A stretch of 64,000 nucleotides of DNA from positions 138,501-202,500 of the forward strand of contig JAWKLZ010000003.1 in assembly GCA_041392475.1 (NCBI GenBank), written 5' to 3'. Below the pieces are notes generated by a model that ran no database searches, was not told the origin of the DNA, and worked only from the letters and a program-made list of their open reading frames with translations. This DNA comes from Chitinophagales bacterium. GTDB lineage: Bacteria > Bacteroidota > Bacteroidia > Chitinophagales > UBA2359. Numbering within the stretch: the first letter of the stretch is position 1; each line of letters starts with the position of its first letter. Below, in pieces: positions 44,307-52,716 of the stretch. The translations under genes were made by a program, and so were the position numbers.

Positions 44307-44990
44307 CTACAAAACAATCCCATGTAGTTCCTTCAAATCCTGAATCTCATAAGTCGGCAAAACTCCCAAATGATTGTCTAAGCCTTTTGGATTGTACCAA
44401 CAGGTATGCAAACCATAATTGTTACCCCCTTGAATATCAGAACTCAAACTGTCGCCAATCACCAATACCTCCGATTTATTGGGAAAATCAATCTGCTCAA
44501 AGGTATGGTCGAAAAAAGGAGTATGTGGTTTGGAGACACCTATTTCGTCTGACACAATGATGGCTTCAAAATAAGGAGTCAAGCCTGTGCGCTGCAATCG
44601 AGGACGCTGTACTTCCTTCAATCCGTTGGTAATGATGGCCATAGGAATTTTTCCATGCAGTTGCTGCAATACCTCGAATGCTCCCTCCAACAAACTGCTG
44701 TGATGCACAAGGTTTTGGAGGTACTGCTCATTGAAGTGTAGGGCATCTCCTGCAATGGCTGCTGCTTCAAAAAACAACTCAAAACGCACCCGCCTGAGCG
44801 TATCTTGGTCTATTTTTTTCTGCTCAAAATCCCGCCAACATTGTTGACTGATGCCAAGATATTGGTCGAAATGATGGGCTTCTTGTGTGATTCCGAAGCT
44901 GGTGAAGGTTGCTGCAAAAGCATCTTTGGCGGTTTGGTCGAAGTCAAAAAGGGTGTTGTCTGCATCAAACAGGAGGTATTGATAGGGCAT
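44307..44990 (-). CDS. HAD-family YjjG-like nucleotidase
   Basis: 227 residues from ATG 44990. Motif I LLFDADNTLFDFD has nucleophile D9 and D11. Further motifs are IITNGLKEVQRPRL and a motif IV GDSLSSDIQGGNNYG. It dephosphorylates nucleoside monophosphates, including non-canonical pyrimidines, in known members. The longer ATG at 45014 lies inside the candidate promoter and is rejected. Confidence 0.88.
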   Translation of the reverse strand: MPYQYLLFDADNTLFDFDQTAKDAFAATFTSFGITQEAHHFDQYLGISQQCWRDFEQKKIDQDTLRRVRFELFFEAAAIAGDALHFNEQYLQNLVHHSSLLEGAFEVLQQLHGKIPMAIITNGLKEVQRPRLQRTGLTPYFEAIIVSDEIGVSKPHTPFFDHTFEQIDFPNKSEVLVIGDSLSSDIQGGNNYGLHTCWYNPKGLDNHLGVLPTYEIQDLKELHGIVL

Positions 44991-45011
44991 TTGATTGGTA
45001 AATTTGGTTTG

Positions 45012-45019
45012 CAAATATA
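45012..45019 (-). promoter_or_regulatory. Candidate -7 box for the YjjG-like gene
   Basis: Minus-strand TATATTTG, 21 nt upstream of the start at 44990. Confidence 0.45.
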
Positions 45020-45070
45020 CAATGTACAGTAGAGATGTTTTACTAAAACGTCTCTACAAATGCCCCTATA

Positions 45071-45111
45071 CAAAAAAATCCCCTTCTCTCTATCTGGAAA
45101 GAAGGAGATTT
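45071..45111 (-). terminator. Terminator after the GH97 gene
   Basis: On the minus strand an imperfect 11-12-bp stem (AAATCTCCTTCT with AGAGAAGGGGATTT, one mismatch) is followed by T7, 15 nt past the GH97 stop. Confidence 0.7.
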
Positions 45112-45125
45112 ATTATCTTTTAGAT

Positions 45126-47225
45126 CTACTCCACCATCAAACTCACCGCAGCACCACCGCCAGCAGCCAAGTGTAAGTCCAAGACCGTTTCGCTATCCAC
45201 TGTGTGTTTTTCAATTTTGTAGTCCGTAGGATTATCGTCCCAATGCGCTTTGTCACCATCCAAATACAGCGTTGCGGCATATTTTTTACCTGCTTCCAAA
45301 AAGTCCAATTTCACCTTCAAATCCCTCGTATTTTCATCCGTCACACTTCCCAAAAACCAGTTGTTCGAACCTCTTTCTTGTCGGGCAATCGTTACATATT
45401 CACCCACTTCGCCGTTTAGCGTTTTGGAAGTTTCCCAATCCACCGCCACATCTCGAATAAACTGAAAAGCAGGATGTTTGCCTTCTTGATAAAATTCGGG
45501 CAGATCGCAAGCCATTTGGACAGGGCTGTACAGCACCACATACAAAGCCAATTGTTGCGCCAAAGTTGTATTCACCTGATTGTCGTCTTTGTAGGGACTC
45601 AGTTTGATGTTGAAAACCCCAGGCGTGAAGTCAATCGGTCCACCCAACATTCGGGTAAACGGCACGATGGTCAAATGTTCGGGAGGATTGCCGCCATCCG
45701 AAGCCCAAGCGTTGAACTCTTGTCCACGCAAGCCTTCTCTGGAAATAGCATTGGGTAAAGTTCGGCGAATACCCGTGTCTTTGATGGGTTCGTGAGCATT
45801 GATGGCCACTTTGTATTTCGCACCTGTTTCCAAGACTTTGCGGTAGTGATTCACCATCCATTGACCGTGGTGGAATTCGTCTTTCGGAATGATTTTACCG
45901 ACATATCCCGTCTTCACAGCATGAATATCCAAACTTTGCATCAGCGCGAAAGCGGTATCCAATTGCTGCTCATAGGTGCGGGGAGCGGCCGAGGTTTCGT
46001 GGTGCATGATGAGTTCCACACCTTTTTCTTTGCCGTAGCGCACCACTTCTTTGAGGTCGTAGTCGGCATAAGGGGTCACAAAGTCAAACACGCCTTCACG
46101 GTCTTCAAAACCAATCCAATGCTCCCAGCCTGTGTTCCAACCTTCGACCAAAATGCCTCCAATGTTGTTCGCTGCTGCAAAGTCAATGAAACGTTTGGCA
46201 TTGGCAGTAGTCGCACCGTGTTTGCCGCCTTCGAGTTGCCAAGTGGACTTGCCCAAGTGCATTTCCCACCAAATACCCACATATTTTGTCGGTTTGAACC
46301 AAGAAATGTCTCCCAATTTGTTGGGTTCATTGAGGTTTACAATCAACTTAGAATCAATCAATCCACCTGCTGTTTCTGCAATTTGAATCGTTCTCCACGG
46401 CGTATTGAAGGGAAGTTCTACTTTGGCTTTGTAGCCCAAGCGTTTTGACCCAACCAATTCGCTTTCCATCAGCAAGTTGTCTTTGTCCACCTTCAAAGTC
46501 ATGCCCGAATAGTTGGTCAAATTGGCTTCATGGAAACTGAGGTGCAATCCGTCTGCGGTTTTCATGGTGACAGGCGTATTGACTGCATTTTCGGGAATAT
46601 AGGTTTGTCCTAAGTTGGGATGGTTTTGTTTGCTCAATGCGTCAATTGCAGAGAACTTAGTGGTATTGTAGAGGTGTTCGTAAATGTCCCAATCGCCAGG
46701 AATCCACCAACAAGTGTGGTCGCCTGTGAGTTTGAATTGGGTGTGTTCGTCCATTATGATGGCTTCTGTCCAATTTGCTTGTTCGGGAAATTCGTAGCGA
46801 AATCCCAAACCATCGTCATATACTTTGAAGTGAAGGTCGATCAAGCGGTTTGGTGCTTCACTTTCCTGCAAATGTAGCGTCAATTCATTGTAGTGATTTT
46901 CGACCATTCGCTGTTCACCCCACGGCATTTCCCAGCTTTCAAAAACGGTGCTTGTTTCGCTGTTGAGTAGTTTCATGCCTTTTGCCAAAGTAGGGGCATC
47001 TTTGAAGTCGAAACCTCCTAAAGTGGATGTATCAATTACTGTTTTGTCTTTGTAAGTAACTGTATAGGAAGGGACTCCGTCACTGTTCAAAAACCATTGA
47101 AGTCGAATGTTTTTAGAAGGGGAAGGAAGTGAAGTTGTCGCCTCAGAATTTGGGGCGGGTTGGCAACCTTGAAGGAATAGGACAAAAAATAGTATGCCCA
47201 AGGAATGGAGTAAAGAATGTTTCAT
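45126..47225 (-). CDS. Glycoside hydrolase family 97 lipoprotein (inverting alpha-glucosidase type)
   Basis: 699 residues. Lipobox FLQGC, Cys21 lipidated. N-terminal beta-sandwich (about 40-290), then a TIM barrel and a C-terminal beta domain. The glutamates E410 (HHET), E479 (AHEP) and E503 (GQEF in REGLRGQEFNAW) correspond, with a constant offset of 29, to E439, E508 and E532 of the SusB-type inverting alpha-glucosidase. The inverting mechanism is therefore favoured over the retaining alpha-galactosidase type. Hydrolyses alpha-glucosides such as starch oligosaccharides. No SusC or SusD nearby. Confidence 0.9.
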   Translation of the reverse strand: MKHSLLHSLGILFFVLFLQGCQPAPNSEATTSLPSPSKNIRLQWFLNSDGVPSYTVTYKDKTVIDTSTLGGFDFKDAPTLAKGMKLLNSETSTVFESWEMPWGEQRMVENHYNELTLHLQESEAPNRLIDLHFKVYDDGLGFRYEFPEQANWTEAIIMDEHTQFKLTGDHTCWWIPGDWDIYEHLYNTTKFSAIDALSKQNHPNLGQTYIPENAVNTPVTMKTADGLHLSFHEANLTNYSGMTLKVDKDNLLMESELVGSKRLGYKAKVELPFNTPWRTIQIAETAGGLIDSKLIVNLNEPNKLGDISWFKPTKYVGIWWEMHLGKSTWQLEGGKHGATTANAKRFIDFAAANNIGGILVEGWNTGWEHWIGFEDREGVFDFVTPYADYDLKEVVRYGKEKGVELIMHHETSAAPRTYEQQLDTAFALMQSLDIHAVKTGYVGKIIPKDEFHHGQWMVNHYRKVLETGAKYKVAINAHEPIKDTGIRRTLPNAISREGLRGQEFNAWASDGGNPPEHLTIVPFTRMLGGPIDFTPGVFNIKLSPYKDDNQVNTTLAQQLALYVVLYSPVQMACDLPEFYQEGKHPAFQFIRDVAVDWETSKTLNGEVGEYVTIARQERGSNNWFLGSVTDENTRDLKVKLDFLEAGKKYAATLYLDGDKAHWDDNPTDYKIEKHTVDSETVLDLHLAAGGGAAVSLMVE

Positions 47226-47328
47226 TTGTATTGTAAATATTTGGTGATGGTTTGTAATTCAATTTACTCCAACAAGATAGCAAGTATTGAAGGGAAAAAC
47301 CAAAATATTTACAAGTAGGTGGATAAAA

Positions 47329-47835
47329 TTACCGCACATACCTTTCTATCCATGTCGAATGTTGTGGATACTGCTGCAAAAGAGTCTGTTTTTCTGCCAA
47401 TTCAAAATCTTCAAAATCAAATGCTGGCGCAAGTGTGCAACCGACCAAAGCATAAGAATCTGCTGTGGTGACGGCTGCTGCAAACCAAGTTTGGGCGGGA
47501 ATGAGTGCTTGAAAAGAGGCGTTTGGATTGGTCAGAGGGTCGCCTACTTCAATGGTCTGCAATGTGCTATCTGGATGAATCAAATAAAGGGTGACGGTGC
47601 TGCCTGCATAAAAATGCCACAATTCATCTGCCTGCAATTGATGAAAGGCAGAGAAGGACTCAGTGGTCAGTAGGAAATAAATGGCACTTGCGGCTAAACG
47701 GCTTTCTTTGAAGTGCTTGGGTAGGGCAGTGGAAGGCAAGGTAAGGGAGCTTTGGTAAGTTCGCCGAAAATAACCGCCTTCTGGATGGGCTTCTAATTGA
47801 AGGTGTTGGATGTAGTGTTGGGCTTTTGGGTGCAT
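47329..47835 (-). CDS. DUF985 cupin-domain protein
   Basis: 168 residues: HLQLEAHPEGGYFRRTYQS at the N-terminus, AIYFLLTTESFSAFHQLQADELWHFYAGSTVTLYLI in approximate form, and a C-terminal SYALVGCTLAPAFDFEDFEL. This is the DUF985 cupin pattern. Probably metal-binding; substrate unknown. Confidence 0.85.
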   Translation of the reverse strand: MHPKAQHYIQHLQLEAHPEGGYFRRTYQSSLTLPSTALPKHFKESRLAASAIYFLLTTESFSAFHQLQADELWHFYAGSTVTLYLIHPDSTLQTIEVGDPLTNPNASFQALIPAQTWFAAAVTTADSYALVGCTLAPAFDFEDFELAEKQTLLQQYPQHSTWIERYVR

Positions 47836-47907
47836 AAGAATAAATCAAAATTAAAATGACAATGAAAAACACACAAGGATAAACAGTTGGTTGAGAAATT
47901 TTAATTG

Positions 47908-47915
47908 CAAAGATA
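47908..47915 (-). promoter_or_regulatory. Candidate -7 box for the DUF985 gene
   Basis: Minus-strand TATCTTTG, 72 nt upstream of the start at 47835. Confidence 0.4.
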
Positions 47916-47987
47916 CATATGCTGCTGAAAGAAAAAGAAACTTACTTTACACGGTAAACAAAGTTATTTGATAAGACAATTACAAGA

Positions 47988-48091
47988 GCATAGCCCTGAC
48001 CCTATATGTAGGAAAATCTGTACGGATAGAATCATAGGAGCGTAGCTTCGGCACGTATAAACAACGGTTTTTTATGGTGTTGAGGCTATGC
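47988..48091. repeat. Inverted repeat in the gap upstream of DUF985
   Basis: GCATAGCC (47988-47995) and GGCTATGC (48084-48091) are perfect inverted copies. A second pair, TGTAGGAA (48007-48014) and TTCCTACA near 48119-48126, suggests a larger interrupted structure. Nothing else in 47836-48152 is supported. Confidence 0.35.
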
Positions 48092-48152
48092 CCCTCCTGA
48101 AAATTTATTTATTATTATTCCTACAAATAGTGTTGCAGCGCTGCTGCTAAAT

Positions 48153-48200
48153 ATAAAAAAAATGGGAACAAAAATTGACCAACCAATTTCTATTCCCATT
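48153..48200 (-). terminator. Terminator after the small phasin-like gene
   Basis: AATGGGAA-type stem arms (48161-48177 and 48184-48200, two mismatches), followed on the minus strand by an 8-T run. The core AATGGGAACAAAAATT is shared with the terminator at 51019. Confidence 0.7.
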
Positions 48201-48222
48201 CATTTCTTAATTCAAAACAAAC

Positions 48223-48498
48223 TTATCCTTTTGCGCTCACTATGTTTTTCAAACGTCCTGCGCTGGTAGTCAATTGTTCTTTTACAGTTTCGAAGGCATC
48301 CAATAAGATTTCTTGTTGTTTGCCTACCAATTTCGTACCACCGTCAATAGCTTTTTTGCCTAATTCTTGCCATTGTTCCCCACCTTCCATTACTTCACTC
48401 AATATCTCTTCGCCAACAGCAACTGCTTTTTCATTTACATTTTTTGCAGTTTCTTTCACGTTGTTAAATCTATCTACTAATTGCTCTTTTACAGACAT
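48223..48498 (-). CDS. Small phasin-like helical protein
   Basis: 91 residues, fully helical: AVGEEILSEVMEGGEQWQELGKKAIDGGTKLVGKQQEILLDAFETVKEQL. The pattern of K-x-x-x-GGxxLxGxQQ-x-LxxxExV also occurs in the N-terminal part of the gene just upstream (about residues 29-90 there), so the two are paralogous. Resembles phasins, which coat polyhydroxyalkanoate granules, but no PHA synthase lies in the window, so function is unproven. 64 nt after the neighbouring gene on the same strand. Confidence 0.6.
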   Translation of the reverse strand: MSVKEQLVDRFNNVKETAKNVNEKAVAVGEEILSEVMEGGEQWQELGKKAIDGGTKLVGKQQEILLDAFETVKEQLTTSAGRLKNIVSAKG

Positions 48499-48562
48499 GA
48501 TTTTTATTTTTTATGTTGTTTAATATTTTTTTGGAACTCAATCTGATGAAATTAAGGCTCTA

Positions 48563-49330
48563 TTAGTTGGCTGCTTGCCAAGCGTCCAATCCTTTCCAAT
48601 CACCAGCAGCTGCAAATTTTGCTTGCTCAATCCAAGGAGCAGGGTTGAATTTTTTGTACTGTGATCCAGCCTCTACCAATACTTCTTCAATCTCTTGAGT
48701 GCTTGATTTGGCAAGTTGTTCAAAAGTGATGATGCCTGCGTCCACCAAAATCTCTGCTACTTTAGGGCCGATTCCATCAATTTTTTGGAAGTCTGCAGTT
48801 TCTACTCCTGCATCAATAGTTTTTGTTGCTTTTTTCACTGTTGCAACCAATTCTTTTTTCACATTTGCAACTGCTTCAACGACTTCAGTTTTAGCTGTTT
48901 CTACAGCTTCAGTAATATGCAATTCGTCAGCGATATCATTTACCGCATCAACTACTTCATTTTTCGCTTTTTTTGCTTGTGCTGCGAAAGTTTCTTTCAC
49001 TTTTGTAGTTGTATCTTCAGCTGTCTTTTTGAAGCGATTGAAATATTGAGTAGGAACAGCGACTACTTTTTGAAGTTGCTCATTTTTTGCCACTCTTTCA
49101 GCCACTTGCTCCATAGTGGAAAGTACCAAATCTTGCTGCATTCCAAAAAGAGTGATGCCGCCGTTCAATACTTTTCCAAAAATTTGTTGCGAAACTTTAC
49201 CACCTTTGATGGCTACATCTATCAAATCTTCGCTTACTTCAAGGGCTACTTTGTTAAGGACTTTAGCTTGTGCTTTCAATCCATTGTTTTTTTGCTTCAA
49301 TTGCTTTGCTGTTTTTATGTTATTTGACAT
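48563..49330 (-). CDS. Phasin-like protein with C-terminal helix-hairpin-helix domain
   Basis: 255 residues. Residues about 25-95 repeat the phasin-like unit (GGKVSQQIFGKVLNGGITLFGMQQDLVLSTMEQV in approximate form). Residues about 95-175 are a long Lys/Ala/Val-rich coiled region. Residues about 178-255 are a helix-hairpin-helix/DUF4332-like domain (FQKIDGIGPKVAEILVDAGIITFEQLA) ending WIEQAKFAAAGDWKGLDAWQ. The HhH would suit DNA binding, the coil granule or surface association. A granule-to-DNA linker is one possible reading, not shown. Confidence 0.65.
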   Translation of the reverse strand: MSNNIKTAKQLKQKNNGLKAQAKVLNKVALEVSEDLIDVAIKGGKVSQQIFGKVLNGGITLFGMQQDLVLSTMEQVAERVAKNEQLQKVVAVPTQYFNRFKKTAEDTTTKVKETFAAQAKKAKNEVVDAVNDIADELHITEAVETAKTEVVEAVANVKKELVATVKKATKTIDAGVETADFQKIDGIGPKVAEILVDAGIITFEQLAKSSTQEIEEVLVEAGSQYKKFNPAPWIEQAKFAAAGDWKGLDAWQAAN

Positions 49331-49446
49331 TTTATTTATTTTTTGTTTGGTTTTTTAAAATGACAGGGATTTTTTGAAGAGGTTAAGAGGCTTAAACTTT
49401 GATTTACTCTCTACTCTATTTTACTCAATAATCACTGTTGATGGTG

Positions 49447-49454
49447 CAAATATA
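49447..49454 (-). promoter_or_regulatory. Candidate -7 box upstream of the phasin-HhH gene
   Basis: Minus-strand TATATTTG, 117 nt upstream of the start at 49330. The long leader weakens the assignment. The rest of 49331-49668 shows a G8 run (49567-49574) and nothing else I can support. Confidence 0.3.
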
Positions 49455-49668
49455 GAGGAGGCTAGTTCCGAATGAGTCACGAAGTAGTTACATTTGAGTT
49501 ACATCTGGGTTTCAAGACAATATTTGAAGTAAGGGAGTGTTTTAATTTCATGAAAGACAATGGTTTGGGGGGGGAAAGAAAATTGAATTAATTTGAAGGA
49601 AAGTAACTTTTTTTTGCAAGGGACTAAATTTTAAGAGAGTTTTTCTCAAAATCTCCATTTCCCCTATT

Positions 49669-50484
49669 TTACCCAATCTCACTAATTCTACGAAAAAGAG
49701 CCTTGGTTTCGGGAAGCGGCTCAATGTCAAATTCTTTTTGGAGTATTTGTTGGCATTGGCGGTAAGCCTTCACAGCCATTGGACGATTACCTTCTTCCAT
49801 GTACGCTTCCATTTGTATGCGATAAGCATCCTCCCAAGTTGCATCAATCGAAAGAGTTCTTTTGGCCAACCGAATACTTTCCATAGGGTTTTCTTTCACT
49901 TTTAGCTTGGCCAAAGTCATCATTGCACCCAATACAAGCACTTGAATGCGTTCACGTTCTTCAGCAGTCCAATCTTCATAGATGCGGTTGGGAAAATAAA
50001 CGCCTTGGTACAAATCGGTGGCGTGTTGGTAGGCTTCGGCAGCTAAGGTGGGGTTTTGGTGAAGCTGTTGATTGCCGAATACAATCAAATCATCCAGACA
50101 ATCTATATCTATCCACATTTCTTCTTTGTTGAGGCGATACGAAAGCCCCTGACGGATAATGTATTCAGAAGGAGAACGACTTGGCTTGTCAGGTTCGATT
50201 ACTTTGAGGATGTTGTGTAGGGCGGTTTTGAAGTTGCGGCTACCTACATCTTGACTGACATCGCCCCAAAGTTGATAGATGATTTGTTCTTTGTGTAAAG
50301 CTCTTTGGTTTCGGATGGTGATGAAGAACTGGAAAAGCTGAACGGCAATGTCCCTTTTCCATTCGCTATCAGGAATGATTTGGTCTTGAAGGGAAACTTG
50401 AAAATAGCCCAGTGTATCCACACGAAGTATTTTTTTTTCCTTTCTTTTTAAAATGGTTTCTATATGATTTTCAATAACATCCAT
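49669..50484 (-). CDS. BTAD-domain (SARP-like) transcriptional regulator
   Basis: 271 residues. An N-terminal winged-helix (about 18-110: LRVDTLGYFQVSLQDQIIPDSEWKRDIAVQLFQFFITIRN ... LHKEQIIYQLWGDV) and a bacterial transcriptional activation domain (about 120-271) with TPR-like helices (CLDDLIVFGNQQLHQNPTLAAEAYQHATDLYQGVYFPNRIYEDW in approximate form). Its ATG overlaps the stop of the upstream coiled-coil gene (TAATG), so translation is probably coupled and the two proteins may act together. Possibly regulates the neighbouring genes. Confidence 0.85.
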   Translation of the reverse strand: MDVIENHIETILKRKEKKILRVDTLGYFQVSLQDQIIPDSEWKRDIAVQLFQFFITIRNQRALHKEQIIYQLWGDVSQDVGSRNFKTALHNILKVIEPDKPSRSPSEYIIRQGLSYRLNKEEMWIDIDCLDDLIVFGNQQLHQNPTLAAEAYQHATDLYQGVYFPNRIYEDWTAEERERIQVLVLGAMMTLAKLKVKENPMESIRLAKRTLSIDATWEDAYRIQMEAYMEEGNRPMAVKAYRQCQQILQKEFDIEPLPETKALFRRISEIG

Positions 50485-50993
50485 TAATCATTCTGGCCTA
50501 TTTTGTCAACTTTTTCTTTGAGTTCTTTCATGTCTGCTGCAATGTCATTGACTGCCTTCAATAATTGGGTAATGTCGGATTTGGAAGCAGCACGCCATTG
50601 ATTGATTTCGGATTCCAAGCTTTGACTGATTGCTTCGCCTACCTGATTCACTTGATTTTGCAGTTGTTCGACTTGAGATTTGGGGTCTTTGATGGTTTCC
50701 ATGACTTTTTTGGGGTAGTCCAAAGCCATTTTTTTCCATATGTCAAAACTTTTTTCAAGGATGCCCTTTTGTTCTTCAACAGGTTTATCTTCCATGGATT
50801 GAAGGGTCAGCTGTGTCAATTGATTCTGAATGAATTCAATGGCTTTGCTGAAGTCCGAAAATCGCTGTTCTTTTCCGCTTTGAACATGGCGAATGTTGCT
50901 GCGCCATTGTACCTGAGCTTCTCCTGCTTCATCGGTGAATACTTTCTGTGTAAAACGAATGATAAAAGATGTGGTTTCTTCTTTTTTATTCAT
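50484..50993 (-). CDS. Coiled-coil protein of unknown function, coupled to the BTAD gene
   Basis: 169 residues. N-terminus SFIIRFTQKVFTDEAGEAQVQWRSNIRHVQSGKEQRFSDF is a small conserved beta domain. The rest is helical and coiled, ending KAVNDIAADMKELKEKVDKIGQND, reminiscent of PHA-synthase-associated or phasin proteins. Stop codon overlaps the ATG of the BTAD regulator by one base. It may sense or scaffold for the regulator; this is inference from coupling. Confidence 0.6.
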   Translation of the reverse strand: MNKKEETTSFIIRFTQKVFTDEAGEAQVQWRSNIRHVQSGKEQRFSDFSKAIEFIQNQLTQLTLQSMEDKPVEEQKGILEKSFDIWKKMALDYPKKVMETIKDPKSQVEQLQNQVNQVGEAISQSLESEINQWRAASKSDITQLLKAVNDIAADMKELKEKVDKIGQND

Positions 50994-51018
50994 GTCTGCT
51001 TATTTGTATAAAAAACGA

Positions 51019-51058
51019 AATGGGAACAAAAATTAGTATTTCAAATTTTTATTCCCAT
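51019..51058 (-). terminator. Terminator after the DUF2795 gene
   Basis: A stem of about 16 bp with one mismatch (AATGGGAACAAAAATT at 51019-51034 with AATTTTTATTCCCATT at 51043-51058), shared in core with the terminator at 48161. A T-rich run follows on the minus strand. Confidence 0.7.
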
Positions 51059-51092
51059 TCCTCAACTAATAACTGAAAAATAAGATTTCAGA

Positions 51093-51314
51093 TTAGTATT
51101 CATCTTCGTTGAACAAGAAGTCATCTTTGCGTGGATAATCTGGCCAAACGTCTTCAATTGTTTCATACACTTCGTCTTCTTCCTCCAATTCTTGAAGGTT
51201 TTGAACGACAGCTGGATCTGCTCCTGTTCTCATAGCGTAATCTAGTAATTCGTCTTTGGTTGCAGGCCAAGGAGCATCTAGTAACTCACTCGCTAATTTT
51301 AAGGTCCAAAACAT
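51093..51314 (-). CDS. DUF2795 domain protein
   Basis: 73 residues. LKLASELLDAPWPATKDELLDYAMRTGADPAVVQNLQELEEED fits the DUF2795 pattern, with an acidic tail. Probable small helical protein. Family function unknown. Confidence 0.75.
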   Translation of the reverse strand: MFWTLKLASELLDAPWPATKDELLDYAMRTGADPAVVQNLQELEEEDEVYETIEDVWPDYPRKDDFLFNEDEY

Positions 51315-51561
51315 AGGTTTAAAAATTTGATATTGTTAATTTATATTAAATTATATCTTTATTAGTTAAAAAGAGGCGCAAAAATAATATCTTTTATCAA
51401 AAAAGCAAGTTTTTGAGCATGAATTTTTGCGATTCATTATTGACTATTTGTATAATTTACTGTTTTTATCGCTAAGTGTTTCAAAAAATACTAAGAAAGT
51501 CTAAAACGACGATATTTTCTAAAAAATCGCTTTTTTCATCTTTCTACACCAAATGAATACG

Positions 51562-51569
51562 TACTTTTG
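51562..51569 (+). promoter_or_regulatory. Candidate -7 box for the DUF3127 gene
   Basis: TACTTTTG, 37 nt before ATG 51607. It lies downstream of the in-frame ATG at 51553, which is therefore rejected. Confidence 0.5.
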
Positions 51570-51606
51570 TAATGGTTTAATCATTGAAGAAAAAAAAACA
51601 AAGAAT

Positions 51607-51990
51607 ATGTCTTTAACAATTGACGGAAACCTTTTTGAAGTTTTTGATGTGGAGCAAGTTACTGCTTCTTTTAAGAAAAGAGAATTTGTATTAGAAACAG
51701 ATACAAGTTCTAATTATCCCCAATACCCAAAATTCCAGTTGGTTCAAGATAACTGCTCTATTTTGGATGCTTATAGTAAAGGAGATCTAATTACGGTACA
51801 TTTTGATCTGAGGGGACGACCTTACAAAAAACCTGATGGTACTACTTTGTATTTTACCAACTTACAGGTTTGGCGCATCGAAAAAGCAAGTGCAGGTGAT
51901 GTTATACCAAATACACCTTCACAAGAGATGAAGAGTATGCCTCCTTCTCATCAAGAGGATATTATTGAAAATGACGATTTACCTTTCTGA
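51607..51990 (+). CDS. DUF3127 (OB-fold-like) protein
   Basis: 127 residues from ATG 51607. LTIDGNLFEVFDVEQVTASFKKREFVLETDT then GDLITVHFDLRGRPYKK and an acidic C-terminus (EDIIENDDLPF). The acidic DDLPF end resembles the C-terminal tip of single-stranded DNA-binding proteins, which docks partner proteins. A nucleic-acid-binding role is inferred. Confidence 0.82.
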   Translation: MSLTIDGNLFEVFDVEQVTASFKKREFVLETDTSSNYPQYPKFQLVQDNCSILDAYSKGDLITVHFDLRGRPYKKPDGTTLYFTNLQVWRIEKASAGDVIPNTPSQEMKSMPPSHQEDIIENDDLPF

Positions 51991-52061
51991 TAAATAATGA
52001 ATTGAGTTCATGGAATTGAACTTCGTGTAATAACTTTTTTTTCAAAAAATCAATTTTTCGC

Positions 52062-52715
52062 ATGAAATTTTTTATAGATACAGCTAACTTGGCGCAAATT
52101 CAAGAAGGGCTTTCTTTGGGGATTTTGGATGGTGTCACTACGAATCCTTCTTTAATGGCAAGAGAAGGTATTAAAGGTAAATCTGCTATTTTGAGTCATT
52201 ACCGCAAAATCTGCGATATGGTGGATGGTGATGTGAGTGCAGAGGTGATTTCTACTGATTTTCAAGGAATGATAGACGAGGCTGATGAATTGATTGATAT
52301 TGCTGATAATATCGTTGTAAAAATCCCAATGATTAAAGAAGGGGTGAAGGCAATTAGTCATTTGAGCAGTAGAGGTATTCGCACGAATTGTACATTGGTT
52401 TTTTCGGCAGGTCAAGCACTTTTGGCTGCAAAAGCTGGAGCAACGTATGTGTCGCCTTTTATTGGCCGTATTGACGATACTACTTGGGACGGTATGGATT
52501 TGATCAATCAAATCGTGGAAATTTATGCCAATTATGGTTTTGAAACCGAAATATTGGCTGCTTCTATTCGCAATCCGCTACACATTACCAAATGTGCAGA
52601 GCTCGGTGCAGATGTGGTGACCTGTCCTTTGAGTGCCTACTTGGGTTTGCTCAAACACCCATTGACAGATATTGGATTGGCGCAGTTTTTGGCAGATGCG
52701 AAGAAAACCGCTTAG
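52062..52715 (+). CDS. Fructose-6-phosphate aldolase / transaldolase-like protein
   Basis: 217 residues. A short transaldolase fold: FFIDTANLAQIQEG, DGVTTNPSL, Schiff-base lysine K87 (NIVVKIPM), TNCTLVFSAGQALLAAKAGATYVSPFIGRIDD. The 217-residue length fits the FSA/TalB-short group. Transfers or cleaves dihydroxyacetone units in sugar phosphates. Which of the two activities it has is not decided here. One base before prmA, so probably co-transcribed. Confidence 0.9.
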   Translation: MKFFIDTANLAQIQEGLSLGILDGVTTNPSLMAREGIKGKSAILSHYRKICDMVDGDVSAEVISTDFQGMIDEADELIDIADNIVVKIPMIKEGVKAISHLSSRGIRTNCTLVFSAGQALLAAKAGATYVSPFIGRIDDTTWDGMDLINQIVEIYANYGFETEILAASIRNPLHITKCAELGADVVTCPLSAYLGLLKHPLTDIGLAQFLADAKKTA

Positions 52716-52716
52716 A

